NCBI RefSeq assembly: GCF_900113025.1 | Contig: NZ_FONT01000004.1 | Coordinates: forward strand, 46,849-110,848 | DNA length: 64,000 nucleotides | Source: Alteribacillus iranensis | GTDB taxonomy: Bacteria; Bacillota; Bacilli; Bacillales; Marinococcaceae | Direction of reading: 5' to 3' | In this document: piece by piece, positions 52,977-62,668 of the stretch | Layout: every line of letters begins with the position of its first letter | Position numbering within the stretch: position 1 is the stretch's first letter | The notes under the pieces: model-generated | What the model saw: only the letters and a program-made list of their open reading frames with translations | Databases searched by the model: none | What the model was told of the DNA's origin: nothing | Made by a program: the position numbers and the translations under genes

Positions 52977-54389
52977 TTAATGAAGACCTATCCGTTCTGC
53001 TAGTGTATTTCCTGTTGGAGAGAAACCCGTTTTTTCAGATTTACGATCCACTCGTTCTAACCCGTTCTGTACAAATCTAGCTCCTATCCACCGCAAAGGT
53101 TCCATTTCCCAATTCCTCGATTGATGTTGTACCATTGGAAGTTTTGTCAACGAACTCTCTTTTTCATATATAAGGTCACGTAGAATGCGACCGGCTAAAT
53201 TTGTGGTGGAAACTCCTTGTCCCACATAACCCCAAGCATTTGCTATTCGAGAGTGTTTATTAAATTGAAAATTCGGTGTCCAATCCCTAGTTATCCCTAC
53301 AGGGCCACCCCAAGAATGGGTAAAACCGATATTATTTAAGGATGGGAACCACTTTTTTAACATTTGTTGTAACGTCTTATGAGTTGGTCCATGGACATCA
53401 AACGAATCTTTGATTTTAGAACCAAAACGATAAGGTTGGCCGCGACCACCAAAAAGAATCCTGCCGTCTCTTGTCCGTTGCAGATAGTTTATAGAATAAC
53501 GAGTGGATCCTATCGACTCACGGCTCTCCCAACCAATTTCACTCCATTGTTGCTTTGTCAACGGCTCTGTTAGAGTAATTAATGAGTACATGGGAATGAC
53601 TTTTCTCTGAAATTCCTTTAATTGACTAACATAAGCCTCACCAGCTATTACACTTGCGATATTGGCTGTTACTGAACCACTCTGTGTGATTAATCTCGAT
53701 CCTTTTCTAGAAGTGCCTTCCTTTATTTTCTGTACTTCTGTCTGTTCATAAATTTTGACTCCGTACCCTTCCAGCACATTGGCTAGTTGTCTCGCTAATT
53801 TAGCCGGGTTTAATACAGCCGAATGCTTCGTATAAATACCACGTTCTGCCCCTTGGATGCGAACACGTTTTTCTAATTGAGACTTATTCAATAATTGATA
53901 ATGGGCGTCAATTCCCATTTTCTTATAGGTAAGGAGCTCATTTTCCAGCGAAGGTATGCCTTGTTGACCAAGAGATACTTTTAATCCTCCCCCTATTGTC
54001 CAATCACATTGTATGTTTTCTTTTTCAATAACATTCCCTATTTCTGTCACAGAATCAAACATAGCAAGCTGTAACTCACGTGCCATCGACTTCCCATATC
54101 TTTCTAATAAAGTCGAAGGGGTGACAGAGAACACAGGATAACACCAACCACCATTTCTCCCGGAAGCACCATATCCAGTAATCTCTTTTTCCAAAATGAC
54201 GATATTTAAAGAGGGATTTTGACGAATTAAGTAATAAGCCGTCCATAACCCTGTAAAACCTGCACCCATGATGGCAATATCTACAACCTTCGACTCCTCT
54301 AATGATGGACGTGGGGTCAGATTGTCCTGACAGTTCTCTAACCAGAAGCTCTTGTTCTTATAAAAGTCCGCTGTTTTAACTTTAGTCAA
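52977..54389 (-). CDS. FAD-dependent amino-acid/amine oxidase (DadA/PuuB-like)
   Basis: 470 residues of the DAO superfamily, with FAD loop AIMGAGFTGLWTAYYLIR, EKEITGYGASGRNGGW and the C-terminal WGYVGQGVSTTNLAGR. The layout matches gamma-glutamylputrescine oxidase or N-methyl amino-acid oxidases such as those acting on sarcosine or N-methylproline. TTG start at 54389 after GGAGGG. Positioned downstream of hyuB but separated by 140 bases with a candidate terminator. Its 3' end has a 55-bp near-copy at 40516. Confidence 0.82.
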   Translation of the reverse strand: MTKVKTADFYKNKSFWLENCQDNLTPRPSLEESKVVDIAIMGAGFTGLWTAYYLIRQNPSLNIVILEKEITGYGASGRNGGWCYPVFSVTPSTLLERYGKSMARELQLAMFDSVTEIGNVIEKENIQCDWTIGGGLKVSLGQQGIPSLENELLTYKKMGIDAHYQLLNKSQLEKRVRIQGAERGIYTKHSAVLNPAKLARQLANVLEGYGVKIYEQTEVQKIKEGTSRKGSRLITQSGSVTANIASVIAGEAYVSQLKEFQRKVIPMYSLITLTEPLTKQQWSEIGWESRESIGSTRYSINYLQRTRDGRILFGGRGQPYRFGSKIKDSFDVHGPTHKTLQQMLKKWFPSLNNIGFTHSWGGPVGITRDWTPNFQFNKHSRIANAWGYVGQGVSTTNLAGRILRDLIYEKESSLTKLPMVQHQSRNWEMEPLRWIGARFVQNGLERVDRKSEKTGFSPTGNTLAERIGLH

Positions 54390-54410
54390 CTTGCTCTCCC
54401 TCCAATCTCT

Positions 54411-54442
54411 TAAAAAAGAATTACATGTAGCTATGCAGCTAC
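54411..54442 (-). terminator. Candidate terminator after hyuB
   Basis: Minus-strand GTAGCT-GCAT-AGCTAC is followed 8 bases later by TTTTTT. Small stem, moderate support. Confidence 0.45.
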
Positions 54443-54529
54443 GAACCTTTCATTAGATTCATAGCTGCATGCCGCTGCATTCATTCTTTCATCCATAACT
54501 CTATTGAACATTCAGTCTATTTGAGAAGA

Positions 54530-56299
54530 TTAAGATTCATTGCTAGTGACCTTACGTTTTTCTTTCGTTGCCTCTATGTCTACTTCCAGATCCTCAGTTA
54601 AAATAACCCCATAGAGATGAGCTGCTTTTTCTTTGGAGACAATATCTTCCCGAACATCTTTGGCGACAAGTTCTGGGTCACGTTCGAAGGGGTTACCCCA
54701 ACCTCCTCCTCCCGTACTCTCAAAAACAAAGGACTCACCCGGTTGAAAGCGAATGCCTCCTAACATTTGCGGATACCAAGTGCCATCTTCTGCTACACCA
54801 CCAATGGTCTTAAGTGATCCATCTGTCTTTTTGAGTAACTGACGCTGTTGTGCGGAATGCAAGCCTCCATTCACCCCTGGAGAACCTTCTAGTGTTCGTG
54901 AAGATTCCATCCAAATTAATTCGCCACGTCCAAGAAATTCAATTTCAGTGCGTACCCCGACTCCTCCGCGGAAGCGTCCTGCTCCTGCAGAATCTGTACG
55001 CATTTCAAAGCCGTTGTGTCGCACCGGGAATAAAACTTCCGCAACTTCTGCAGGTAAATTTTGACAGTTGCCAAGAGGATCCATGGTTACATGCATGCCA
55101 TCGCTTGCGGGTGTTCCACCCCATCCGCCAGCAGGTAAATCTGAAAATACGTGTGTTTCATTTGTTTCCGGATCAGTAACACTTGCTGTATACCAATTTG
55201 CGTCAGAACATGTTGGGGCTACAATGTCATCAGGAATAGCTTCTGCTAAAGCTAGCCAAATCGCCGAAGTCACCTTGGAAGATGACGCCGTAGTACATCC
55301 AAGAACTGGAGAAGGCCAAGTGGGATTCATCCAAGTTCCTTCAGGAATATTTATATCAATCTGACGGTACATTCCTGCGTTTGCAGGTGCCTCAGGATTA
55401 AGGAAAAATTTCAGTGAATAGTAAACAGCTGATGCTGTATTAGCATAGGGAGAATTAATTGGACCAATCGTAGCCGGACTGCTCCCTGTAAAATCTACTC
55501 CAATCCTATCCCCGTTAACAGTAAGTTTTATTTTTATTCTTACTGGGTCATCAGTGAACCCATCGCTCTCAATGTAATCGCTCGCTTCATATTCGCCGTC
55601 GGGAAGTTGACTAATTGCATTTTTAGTCATCTTTTGTGTGTAATCCAGAGTTTCACGCATTCCTTGTCTAACCACATCGATTCCATATTTATCAGCAAGT
55701 CGCGTTAATTCATTTTTAGCAGCTTGCAGGGCGCCCATTTGTGCTTGAATATCCCCTTCCACATAATGGGGGGTACGTGAATTATTCTTTATAATATTGA
55801 TTAAGTCAGTATTAGGTTCTCCACCCTTGTAAACCATTAACGGAGATAGACTGAGACCTTCTCCAATCACGTGAGTATCAAATCCACCACCCACATCTGT
55901 CCAATGGGCTCGACTCACTGCAAAACCTAGCAATTCTCCGTCATAAAATATAGGCATGGTCATCGTTACATCGTTCGTGTGGGTCCCACCGTTATACGGG
56001 TCATTGAGCATAATAACATCATCTGGTCCCAACTCATTTACTGGAAACTTTTCTAAGGAGGCTCGTGCGCTAAAGTGCATGGCCGCTATATGAACAGGAC
56101 AGTTCGCAGTCTGACCTATCAACTCAACATTATTGTCAAAAATTGCGTTGGAAAAATCAACCATGTCATAAATGATCGGTGAGAATGATGCCTTTTTTAA
56201 CACGAGACTCATTCTTTCACACGTATATTCAAAGGAACGTCTCAGTACCTCAAATGTAATAGGATCAAGTTGTGTACTCGGGATATGATTGGTGGTCAT
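54530..56299 (-). CDS. hyuB: Hydantoinase B/oxoprolinase-family subunit
   Basis: 589 residues of the HyuB family (second subunit of ATP-dependent N-methylhydantoinase, acetone carboxylase or related enzymes). Marks are DPITFEVLRRSFEYTCERM near the N terminus, MLNDPYNGGTHTNDVTM and GFAVSRAHWTDVGG with metal-binding residues, and the C-terminal ESTGGGGWGNP. It works with HyuA, and the two overlap by four bases. The substrate is a cyclic or linear amide, not fixed by sequence. Confidence 0.87.
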   Translation of the reverse strand: MTTNHIPSTQLDPITFEVLRRSFEYTCERMSLVLKKASFSPIIYDMVDFSNAIFDNNVELIGQTANCPVHIAAMHFSARASLEKFPVNELGPDDVIMLNDPYNGGTHTNDVTMTMPIFYDGELLGFAVSRAHWTDVGGGFDTHVIGEGLSLSPLMVYKGGEPNTDLINIIKNNSRTPHYVEGDIQAQMGALQAAKNELTRLADKYGIDVVRQGMRETLDYTQKMTKNAISQLPDGEYEASDYIESDGFTDDPVRIKIKLTVNGDRIGVDFTGSSPATIGPINSPYANTASAVYYSLKFFLNPEAPANAGMYRQIDINIPEGTWMNPTWPSPVLGCTTASSSKVTSAIWLALAEAIPDDIVAPTCSDANWYTASVTDPETNETHVFSDLPAGGWGGTPASDGMHVTMDPLGNCQNLPAEVAEVLFPVRHNGFEMRTDSAGAGRFRGGVGVRTEIEFLGRGELIWMESSRTLEGSPGVNGGLHSAQQRQLLKKTDGSLKTIGGVAEDGTWYPQMLGGIRFQPGESFVFESTGGGGWGNPFERDPELVAKDVREDIVSKEKAAHLYGVILTEDLEVDIEATKEKRKVTSNES

Positions 56300-58380
56300 G
56301 ACAAAACCTCCTTATTTGGTTCATTGATCGTTTTATTAATAGTAATATTTATAAAACCATACTGATCAATGTTTGCAAATGCATCAGGTGGAACAACAAT
56401 CTCACTGTTTGGATGTTCAATAATTGCCGGACCTGTAATTTCTTGTTCTTCCCTAAATCGGGACACATCGTGAACTTCCACCGTATGCTTTTCTCCCCTA
56501 AAGTAAACGTCTCTTCTTTCCTTTACACTAGATATACCCTCTTGACTATTCGGTCCCATTGCTGTTTGAAAGTCATTATCTTTTGGTTTCTCCGTCTTCC
56601 CGTGTCCGGTTACACGCAAAGTAACAACCGCTGTAGGGAACGATTCATTTGAAACTCCGTATTCACGTTTGTGTTCTCTATTGAAGGCTTCCGTTATCTC
56701 TGGAAGTGTATCCTCGTTTATAGGTCCATCAGGGACTGGCGTAGCAACTTCATAGGATTGTCCAATGTAACGCATTAACGCAACACGCTCAAACGTCATG
56801 TCTTCTGAGGAGATTCCATCATTTTCAAGTAATTCCGCACACTCTTCCTCTAATTTCGTAAAGGCCTCTGTTAATTTGTTTGTGTTAATTCCGTTAACTG
56901 GTTGATAAAAAGCACTTTCCACATCATGACGTACATCCATCGTAGTAGCTCCAGTCGCACAATCTACTCCTACAAAGGAAGGGATAAGGATGCGGTTAAT
57001 TCCTGCTGATTGGGCTACACCAAAAGCGTGCAATCCACCCGCTCCCCCAAATGACACGTACGTCTGGTCACGCGGGTCACGTCCTCGGTCAGTGGAAACC
57101 ATTCGAATAGCATCTGCCATGTTTTCGCATGCTATCTCAACAATACCTTCCGCACAATCAATGACAGATAAGCCAAGTGGTTCTGCGACTGTTTTTATGG
57201 CCTGGATCGCTGCTTCTTTATCGAGTTCAAACTTTCCGCTCAATGTAGAGTTTAAACGGCCAAGTACTAGATTTGCATCAGTCACTGTTGGCTGCGTACC
57301 GCCTTTTCCATAACAAACAGGACCAGGATCAGCTCCTGCACTTTTAGGACCTACCCGTAAGGAACCACCATCATCAATCCAAGCAATGGATCCACCACCA
57401 GCACCAATACTTCGAATATCAAGCATAGGTGTTATGATTGGCATTTCCCATTCGAGCTCATATTCATCTGTGATCAATCCTTGTCCCTTTTCAACCAGAC
57501 TTGCTTCAAAACTAGTACCGCCAACATCAGTAATAATCATATTTTCTAACCCAAGCATGTTATACATAAAGCTACCTGCTGCGACCCCACCCGCAGGTCC
57601 TGATTCTATCATCTCTTCGGGGCGTTCTTTTGCTGTAGAAGCTCTCATCATTCCGCCATTACTCTTCACAATAAAGAGTGGTGCAGTACATCCCGAGTCT
57701 TTAAGTGCTTTTTCTAATCGTGTAATGTAATCCCCGATGACGGGAAAAAGTGCAGCTCGTATAGTCGTTGTGACAAATCGACCTAGCTCACGCATTTTAG
57801 GACGAGTTTCGGAAGACAAGGCGATCTTTGCGTCTGGGATCACTTCCAAAATAATGTCACGCATCTCTTGCTCGTGACGCCCATCAACATAGGAGTTAAT
57901 AAATGTAATGGCAATATTTTTTATGCCACGTTGAGCAATTTGTTCAGCAACTTGTTTTGCTCCCTCTCTATCTAAAGGTTTTACCGTTTTTCCATCAGCG
58001 CCTAGTTTCTCACTCACAGTAAACCGTTTATCACGACTGACAAGAGGCGAGGGCTTGACTGCATATGGATCATAGAGATGGGAACGACTCTGTCTACCGA
58101 TCTCAATCGTGTCTCTAAAACCTTCAGTAGCTATTAATGCCGGCTCTGGATATTTACGCTCGATCAATGCATTGGTTCCCACAGTGGTGCCGTGAATAAT
58201 TGTGCTTATTTCTGATGGAGGTATTTCAGCTTCAGAAAGTGCATTCATAAATCCAGAAACTAGATCATTAGGTGTCGACAATACCTTGGACATACGTACT
58301 TTTCGAGATCCCGATGCCTCTTCATCCCAAGCATATAGATCAGTAAATGTTCCACCAACGTCAATTCCAACTCTCAACAT
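56296..58380 (-). CDS. hyuA: Hydantoinase A/oxoprolinase-family subunit
   Basis: 694 residues, ATP-grasp-free ASKHA-type subunit with GIDVGGTFTDLYAWDE at the N terminus, IIHGTTVGTNALIERK, the catalytic domain TDVGGTSFEASLV and DPGPVCYGKGGTQPTVTDANLV. It activates the substrate with ATP for the paired HyuB. Candidate substrates are N-methylhydantoin, other hydantoins, 5-oxoproline or caprolactam. Length is normal for HyuA. The gene is controlled by the divergent PucR-type regulator. Confidence 0.88.
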   Translation of the reverse strand: MLRVGIDVGGTFTDLYAWDEEASGSRKVRMSKVLSTPNDLVSGFMNALSEAEIPPSEISTIIHGTTVGTNALIERKYPEPALIATEGFRDTIEIGRQSRSHLYDPYAVKPSPLVSRDKRFTVSEKLGADGKTVKPLDREGAKQVAEQIAQRGIKNIAITFINSYVDGRHEQEMRDIILEVIPDAKIALSSETRPKMRELGRFVTTTIRAALFPVIGDYITRLEKALKDSGCTAPLFIVKSNGGMMRASTAKERPEEMIESGPAGGVAAGSFMYNMLGLENMIITDVGGTSFEASLVEKGQGLITDEYELEWEMPIITPMLDIRSIGAGGGSIAWIDDGGSLRVGPKSAGADPGPVCYGKGGTQPTVTDANLVLGRLNSTLSGKFELDKEAAIQAIKTVAEPLGLSVIDCAEGIVEIACENMADAIRMVSTDRGRDPRDQTYVSFGGAGGLHAFGVAQSAGINRILIPSFVGVDCATGATTMDVRHDVESAFYQPVNGINTNKLTEAFTKLEEECAELLENDGISSEDMTFERVALMRYIGQSYEVATPVPDGPINEDTLPEITEAFNREHKREYGVSNESFPTAVVTLRVTGHGKTEKPKDNDFQTAMGPNSQEGISSVKERRDVYFRGEKHTVEVHDVSRFREEQEITGPAIIEHPNSEIVVPPDAFANIDQYGFINITINKTINEPNKEVLS

Positions 58381-58481
58381 CTTATACCTCCTTAAATTTT
58401 AAAGTCCCCTATGAATGATCGAGAATGATATTTGTAGTTAACGGAGACTTTATTTCAATACTAATAATTCTGAAAATAATG

Positions 58482-58519
58482 TATAATTGAATTATAGAAG
58501 TGTGTCTATAGAAAAACAA
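58482..58519 (-). promoter_or_regulatory. hyuAB promoter inside a palindrome
   Basis: On the minus strand: TTGTTT (58519-58514), a 17-base spacer and TATAAT (58496-58491). The -10 lies in the palindrome TATAATTGAATTATA (58482-58496), a possible PucR binding site that also offers a TATAAT to the plus strand. Confidence 0.55.
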
Positions 58520-58570
58520 TTATTCAAAAATACAAACCTTATAAAATTATTCATACGATAGGATGAGAGG

Positions 58571-60079
58571 ATGACAATTACTGTACGTGAGCTTATAAAC
58601 AACCCACATTTGAAAACAACGATTATCGCTGGAACAACCGGTTTAGAAAATGAGGTGACGTGGGCCCACGTTTGTGAATTAAAAGACCCTACTCCATGGT
58701 TAACAGGCGGCGAAATAGTTATGACGAATGGTTTGGTCTTCACCGATAATGAAAAAGATCAAGAGGCATATTTACATCTTTTGTGGAAAGCAGGCGCTAG
58801 TGGATTAGCAATCGGTAAAGATTTGCATGCTCCTGAATTATCTGATGGATTACTACTAGCCGCTAATCATAAAGGTTTTCCTATTCTATTAACCGATTAT
58901 GATGTACCTTGGATTGCCTTTTCTAAAGCCGTGTCCATTGCAAATTCTAATCAGGATCATGCTCAGGTCGTACAGGCTTTAAGAATTTACGATATTGTAC
59001 GTGAATCCATTCAAAATACAACACCAGATCAGATTGTTGATAAGCTGGGAGAGATTATAAACTGCGATATGTATGTCATTGATCCCGTGAACAAAAAACC
59101 TCTATTTAATCATTTAAACAACGATTTAATCGATAACCTTAAAGATATACTTACAAGCAATAAGTCAATATCTATAAGACGTTTAAAGTGGAATGGACGT
59201 GCCACTGTCCTGATGTCTGTTCCCTCTTATCGACCGGCACAACTTCTTGTCATTTCGCGAAGTCTAACGGACTCTCCTAACAATTTGGTATTACGTCATG
59301 TTGCAACCGTAGCAGGTCTTGTAGTGGAGAAAAATACGACGATCCATGAACGCCAAAGACGTTTAGGATCTGAGATACTAGCCGGGATGATTGAAGGACA
59401 AATAACAGATGAGGCCGCTTCCATTCTATTAGCTGAACATGGATTAAAGGAAGGGCCATTATGTATGGTTGTGTGTTCAGCAGATGGACAGCCTTTTGAA
59501 CATTCATGGTTGCATGTTCATTTGCATGCCCAGGGAATTCCGCACTTATTAACGTATCGAGAGAATGTTCTACTTGTCTTGCTCCCAATGACAGAGAAAA
59601 CATTAACCAGTTTACAGGATGAATTACCAAGTAATGTCCGAATGGGTGTAAGTGATACACTTGATCGAATTTCACGTTCACCAGACGCGTATCAAGAATC
59701 CCTATGGGCGTTACGCTCAGCCGAGACTCATAACAAATCTATTGTTTACTATAGAGAAGAATTACCCATTTCCCCTTTTTTACCTCGAAATAGGGTGGAA
59801 GCTCAGCAATTGGTTGACAACATATTGGGTGAATTATTAATATACGATACCGGTTGCGACAACCAAATGATAAAAACACTCTACATTTATTTACGTGAAA
59901 ATCGTTCGTGGAAAAGCGCTGCCCAAGAATTGCATATACACAAACAAACCCTTGTTTATCGTATTAAGCGGATAGAAGAAATTACGGGACGGGACTTAAA
60001 TAATATTACCGATGTTTCTGAGCTTTGGTTTGCTTTGCAAGCAGCCCTGCATTTACATTTACTACAGGATTTATCCTAA
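58571..60079 (+). CDS. PucR-family transcriptional regulator
   Basis: 502 residues: the N-terminal PucR domain (ELINNPHLKTTIIAGTTGLENEV, then WLTGGEIVMTNG), a central GGDEF-like CdaR region, and a C-terminal HTH_30 (NRSWKSAAQELHIHKQTLVYRI). Such regulators activate purine, allantoin or hydantoin catabolism when they sense an intermediate. The divergent location to hyuA makes it the likely regulator of hyuAB. Its ATG at 58571 follows GAGAGG closely. Confidence 0.88.
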   Translation: MTITVRELINNPHLKTTIIAGTTGLENEVTWAHVCELKDPTPWLTGGEIVMTNGLVFTDNEKDQEAYLHLLWKAGASGLAIGKDLHAPELSDGLLLAANHKGFPILLTDYDVPWIAFSKAVSIANSNQDHAQVVQALRIYDIVRESIQNTTPDQIVDKLGEIINCDMYVIDPVNKKPLFNHLNNDLIDNLKDILTSNKSISIRRLKWNGRATVLMSVPSYRPAQLLVISRSLTDSPNNLVLRHVATVAGLVVEKNTTIHERQRRLGSEILAGMIEGQITDEAASILLAEHGLKEGPLCMVVCSADGQPFEHSWLHVHLHAQGIPHLLTYRENVLLVLLPMTEKTLTSLQDELPSNVRMGVSDTLDRISRSPDAYQESLWALRSAETHNKSIVYYREELPISPFLPRNRVEAQQLVDNILGELLIYDTGCDNQMIKTLYIYLRENRSWKSAAQELHIHKQTLVYRIKRIEEITGRDLNNITDVSELWFALQAALHLHLLQDLS

Positions 60080-60287
60080 CCGAATCGGTTCAAAAAAATA
60101 ACGTTATCTGCCGTGTAACCCATCAAGTAGAAAGCTTTTTTATGTGAATCGTTAGGCCCAGGGTTATTGTAATTCTACCTCAACAATCAAAAATGTTCGT
60201 TTTTGAGACAAAGCAGATGAACATATGAAACTTTTAAAAATTCCCAGTTTTTGGGTAAAACTCAAGTTTCAAAAGGGAGTTACAAAA
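60080..60287 (+). other. Intergenic region, candidate resolvase recombination site
   Basis: The 208 bases before the resolvase gene include several related motifs in both orientations: TTTTTGAGACAAAG (about 60201), GAACATATGAAACTTTT, and ACTCAAGTTTCAAAA. Resolvase-family genes normally lie next to their res site, so this is the expected place, but subsites could not be defined with confidence. Confidence 0.3.
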
Positions 60288-60845
60288 ATGTTATTTGGCT
60301 ATGCTCGAGTCAGTACCAAAGATCAAAATCTACATATGCAGTTTGATGCGCTAAAGAAATATGGGGTTGAAGAGAAAAATATCTTCTCGGAAAAAATAAC
60401 GGGGACCAAAAAAGATCGGCCGGCATTTAATGAAATGCTCAGGTATCTCCGTGAAGGAGATACTGTCGTCGTTTACAAACTCGATCGGATAGGGAGAAGC
60501 ACAAAACACTTAGTAGATCTAATCAATGATTTCCAGGAGAAAGGCATTAACTTCGTTTCCATTAATGAAAACATTGATACCACAACGGCTATGGGAAAAC
60601 TTGTATTCACCATATTTAGTGGGCTTGCTCAGTTTGAACGGGATATTATCTCGGAACGCACAAAGTCTGGACTGGATGCAGCAAGAGCCCGCGGAAGAAA
60701 AGGCGGAAGGCCAAGAAAAGACCAATCCAAGCTGGAATTGGCCTTTAAGATGTATGATAGTAAAGAATACAGTATTCAGGAGATATTGGATGCTGCTGGT
60801 GTAAGTAGAGCTACATTTTATAGATACGTAAATAAAAGACATTGA
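60288..60845 (+). CDS. Serine recombinase (resolvase/invertase family)
   Basis: 185 residues. The N-terminal catalytic domain starts MLFGYARVSTKDQN (catalytic Ser10 in RVST), with DRIGRSTKHLVDL and FSGLAQFERDIISERT. A short C-terminal helix-turn-helix follows (SIQEILDAAGVSRATFYRYV). This size is typical for Tn3/Tn552-type resolvases and small plasmid or island recombinases. The ATG at 60288 is chosen because AAGGGAG precedes it. It lies at the border between the catabolic region and a defence segment, which may be mobile. Confidence 0.9.
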   Translation: MLFGYARVSTKDQNLHMQFDALKKYGVEEKNIFSEKITGTKKDRPAFNEMLRYLREGDTVVVYKLDRIGRSTKHLVDLINDFQEKGINFVSINENIDTTTAMGKLVFTIFSGLAQFERDIISERTKSGLDAARARGRKGGRPRKDQSKLELAFKMYDSKEYSIQEILDAAGVSRATFYRYVNKRH

Positions 60846-60887
60846 AATGTGTAAACAAAAAGTTATAGCTAAAACTTTTTGAGACTA

Positions 60888-61139
60888 TTACCTGCTGGAG
60901 TGAAATTTACTTATTTGAATTTCTGTTTTCTCATATAAATCTCCAGCTTCCTCTTCTGTAATATTGAATTTTTCACTGGCTAATCTAGCCACTTCATCAT
61001 CTTGTGTTTCTACATCGTAATGGTCCCCATAATCAGTTATTTCATCATATTTCCCCCTCATATATCTATAGATTTTACTCTGTAATTTTGGTAATGAATC
61101 AATAAATCCCTCTGTTTTTGGATCCCTTTTGATTGTCAT
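60888..61139 (-). CDS. Small protein of unknown function downstream of gajB
   Basis: 83 residues, mostly helical and charged, with no signal, membrane segment or motif I recognise. The ATG follows GAGGGGG at 5 nt, a strong ribosome site. It lies 35 bases after the gajB stop on the same strand, so it is likely cotranscribed with the Gabija genes. Whether it takes part in defence is unknown. Confidence 0.6.
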   Translation of the reverse strand: MTIKRDPKTEGFIDSLPKLQSKIYRYMRGKYDEITDYGDHYDVETQDDEVARLASEKFNITEEEAGDLYEKTEIQISKFHSSR

Positions 61140-61174
61140 TATATCCCCCTCATTCTTTACTAAGCTACTTCAAT

Positions 61175-62668
61175 TTAGATAATTTTTATTAACTCGTCTA
61201 AAGAATCTAAGCCTAGCCCTTGTATTAATTCTTGTAAGTAATTAAGATAACTTTCTTCATCTAAAACGATTATTAGTTTTTCCTTTCCGCGTGTGGTCGC
61301 GACATAGTGTTCATTTAAATCTTCACCTTTAAATACTTTTAGATCTGAAGCGAAAAACAATACTTGGTCGAACTCCAAACCTTTAGAAGAATGTAAAGTC
61401 ATCGCTTTATTAATACTACTATCGCCTTTAAAGGCAACGTCGTATTCGTCTGTATAAATAACTTTAGTAAAAGAATCTAATTCATCTTCTAAAATGTTTA
61501 TTTGAAGTAAACTAGACAATTTTTCTAACATCCCTGTAATTTGTCGATAGTTAACGTGATCATTTTTCAATATATCTATTTCACTTTCTATCTCTCTAAT
61601 TTCTTTAGCACTTAAATCAATACCTAAATTATTTATTACATGATAAACAGAGTGTTTCTTATCTTTAGAGTATGCGGCAAGCTCTTTTAGCACTCTAGAA
61701 TTTTTAGTAGCCTTATCCAAAGGTGTTCTAGGAATATATGAAAAATTATGCCCGTGCTTATTCATATTAATGGCAATATTTTCAGCATCATTTCTTTTCC
61801 GTCTTAATATAGTCAATTCTTTATTGGGATCAAGATAATTATTATCATAAAGATCCTCAAGAGTATATGAGTTAGTCAAACCGATAACGTCTACTACTTT
61901 TTCTTCTCTTCTTTGAAATTGTTTACAAGTATGAGTAAAGAATAAATTAGCATAGTTTTGTATACTTATACTACACCTGAAATTTTGGGTTAATTCATAA
62001 GTATTAAACTCATGACCAGAAACTAACAAATTTCTAAAGTTTTCTGGATTGGCTCCGCGCCATTCATATATTGATTGCTTTGGGTCCCCTACGATGAACA
62101 TATTTATATGTAAATGTTCTTTGAGATACATAAAAAAACTATGCATGTCTGTGTCACTATCTTGGTATTCATCAATAAAAATACGAAAATACTTTGCTTG
62201 TAAATACTGCTTGGCTGAAGCAGAGTTGTTCAATATGTCTATTGCCAACTCAAATTTGAAGTTTCTCTTCTTTTCATAATAAGTCCCTAAAATGTTTTTG
62301 TTCTTTAATTCTTTTAAGCCTTTTTGAAAAGACCGGAACTTAGTAGTGTAGTATTCTGTTTCAAAATCACCGGAAAACTTATTACCATAAGCATCTTTTA
62401 TAAATGGCCTAATTACTTCTTGTTCTACAAAACTGTCATTAGTACCAAAAAAATGACCTTGAGCAGCCTTCCCTAACTTGTCTTTTAACTCCTCTGCTGC
62501 CTTGTTAGTAAATGTTACTGCTGCAACTTTATAATGTGTCTTATTTTCTTCGATTTCTAAATTTAACTTATTAATCAAAATGGTTGTCTTACCAGACCCT
62601 GCACCAGCACTTACCACTATGTTCTCTTCATCCTCTAAAATTGCTTTTCTATTTAATGTATCACTCAT
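61175..62668 (-). CDS. gajB: Gabija helicase GajB (UvrD/Rep-like)
   Basis: 497 residues, almost the length of B. cereus GajB (494). All SF1A motifs are visible: Q-type start NRKAILEDEENIVVSAG, Walker A GAGSGKTT, VTFTNKAAEELKDK (Ia), FIDEYQDSD (II), GDPKQSIYEWRG (III), QNFRCS (IV), LHSSKGLEFDQV (V) and YVATTRGKEK (VI). GajB enhances GajA activity by sensing DNA ends and hydrolysing nucleotides, triggering suicide or nucleotide-depletion defence against phage. Start overlaps the gajA stop by 8 bases. Confidence 0.88.
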   Translation of the reverse strand: MSDTLNRKAILEDEENIVVSAGAGSGKTTILINKLNLEIEENKTHYKVAAVTFTNKAAEELKDKLGKAAQGHFFGTNDSFVEQEVIRPFIKDAYGNKFSGDFETEYYTTKFRSFQKGLKELKNKNILGTYYEKKRNFKFELAIDILNNSASAKQYLQAKYFRIFIDEYQDSDTDMHSFFMYLKEHLHINMFIVGDPKQSIYEWRGANPENFRNLLVSGHEFNTYELTQNFRCSISIQNYANLFFTHTCKQFQRREEKVVDVIGLTNSYTLEDLYDNNYLDPNKELTILRRKRNDAENIAINMNKHGHNFSYIPRTPLDKATKNSRVLKELAAYSKDKKHSVYHVINNLGIDLSAKEIREIESEIDILKNDHVNYRQITGMLEKLSSLLQINILEDELDSFTKVIYTDEYDVAFKGDSSINKAMTLHSSKGLEFDQVLFFASDLKVFKGEDLNEHYVATTRGKEKLIIVLDEESYLNYLQELIQGLGLDSLDELIKII

